DNA from: Bacillota bacterium | GTDB lineage: Bacteria; Bacillota; Clostridia; Clostridiales; Clostridiaceae | Direction of reading: 5' to 3' | Assembly: GCA_023445445.1 (NCBI GenBank) | Contig: JAEXLD010000013.1 | Coordinates: 1-5,757, forward strand | Length of the DNA stretch: 5,757 bases | Shown: piece by piece, positions 5,444-5,757 of the stretch | How the letters are laid out: each line of letters opens with the position of its first letter | How positions within the stretch are numbered: position 1 is the first letter of the stretch | Translations under genes and position numbers: made by a program | The notes under the pieces: generated by a model | The model's input: the letters and a program-made list of their open reading frames with translations, nothing else | Databases searched by the model: none | What the model was told of the DNA's origin: nothing

Positions 5444-5757
5444 ATGAAAAACGTGTATATGGACTATGCAGCAACTACTTATGTTAAACCAGAGGTTTTA
5501 GAAGAAATGATGCCTTTTTTTACAGAAAAGTATGGTAACCCATCATCTTTCTATGGTATTTCAAGAGAAACTAAAATGGCTATAGACAAAGCTAGAAATA
5601 GAGTTGCAAAGGCTTTAAATTGTGATTTAAGTGAAGTTTATTTTACTGGTGGTGGTTCAGAATCAGATAACTGGGCAATTAAAGGAATTGCTTCAGCTCA
5701 TAGAAAAAAAGGAAATCACATAATAACTACTAAAATTGAACACCATGCAGTTCTTCA
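5444..5757 (+). CDS. NifS/IscS-type cysteine desulfurase, 3'-truncated by window end
   Basis: The first 104 codons of a PLP-dependent class V aminotransferase-fold cysteine desulfurase, which converts cysteine to alanine and passes the sulfur as a persulfide to Fe-S scaffold or tRNA-thiolation partners in the cytoplasm. This part shows the N-terminal YMDYAATT (5-12), the conserved GNPSSFYG (31-38), the cofactor-binding segment FTGGGSESDNWAIKG (67-81), where SGxTESDN is more usual so the first Ser is Gly, and IEHHAVL (98-104), with His100 aligning to the PLP-stacking His104 of E. coli IscS. The PLP lysine and the catalytic cysteine loop lie beyond the window, so class I and class II cannot be separated directly, and neither can nifS, iscS and yrvO. 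The tight coupling to an IscR-type regulator suggests an isc-like operon, probably continuing into a scaffold gene and/or mnmA. Confidence 0.95.
   Translation, partial: MKNVYMDYAATTYVKPEVLEEMMPFFTEKYGNPSSFYGISRETKMAIDKARNRVAKALNCDLSEVYFTGGGSESDNWAIKGIASAHRKKGNHIITTKIEHHAVL

Overview
The window looks like a chromosomal segment of a low-GC, anaerobic, fermentative Firmicute, most probably Clostridium sensu stricto or a close relative. The reasons are the strongly AT-rich sequence (roughly 30% GC by eye), AT-ending codons throughout, strong GGAGG-type ribosome binding sites, a long bifunctional AdhE, and the order rarA / Rrf2 regulator / cysteine desulfurase. That order matches the Bacillus subtilis yrvN-cymR-yrvO-mnmA neighbourhood. 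All genes lie on the + strand, and I could not assign a species.

Layout. (1) Positions 2-2266 hold the last 754 codons of adhE, the bifunctional acetaldehyde/alcohol dehydrogenase; its N-terminus lies before the window. A strong hairpin terminator at 2285-2336 closes it. (2) Positions 2417-2917 and 3069-3578 are two tandem paralogous genes for small predicted lipoproteins of unknown function. They are about 60% identical over the mature part by my count. Both carry an unusual histidine/aspartate motif, HxHDDGxVH. The first has its own terminator (2955-2988), and both are preceded by similar extended -10 promoters, so the duplication probably included the control region. (3) Positions 3607-4860 encode a RarA/MgsA-type AAA+ ATPase that starts 28 bp after the second lipoprotein gene with no visible terminator between them. 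(4) Positions 4989-5441 encode an Rrf2-family regulator with the three IscR-type cysteines. It has its own TTGACA promoter and is followed after 2 bp by the 5' part of a NifS/IscS-type cysteine desulfurase, which is cut by the window end.

How the parts fit together. AdhE is a stand-alone fermentation gene that regenerates NAD+ while reducing acetyl-CoA to ethanol. The regulator-desulfurase pair is the start of an iron-sulfur/sulfur-transfer operon, in which the regulator probably represses its own transcript according to Fe-S status. Scaffold (nifU/iscU) and tRNA-thiolation (mnmA) genes would be expected just downstream, but they are not visible. RarA, a replication-fork maintenance ATPase, is a conserved neighbour rather than an obvious functional partner.

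The least explained part is the lipoprotein pair. It is the best candidate here for something undescribed, but nothing in the sequence shows a complete new system. No RNA genes, CRISPR arrays, insertion sequences or prophage genes were seen.
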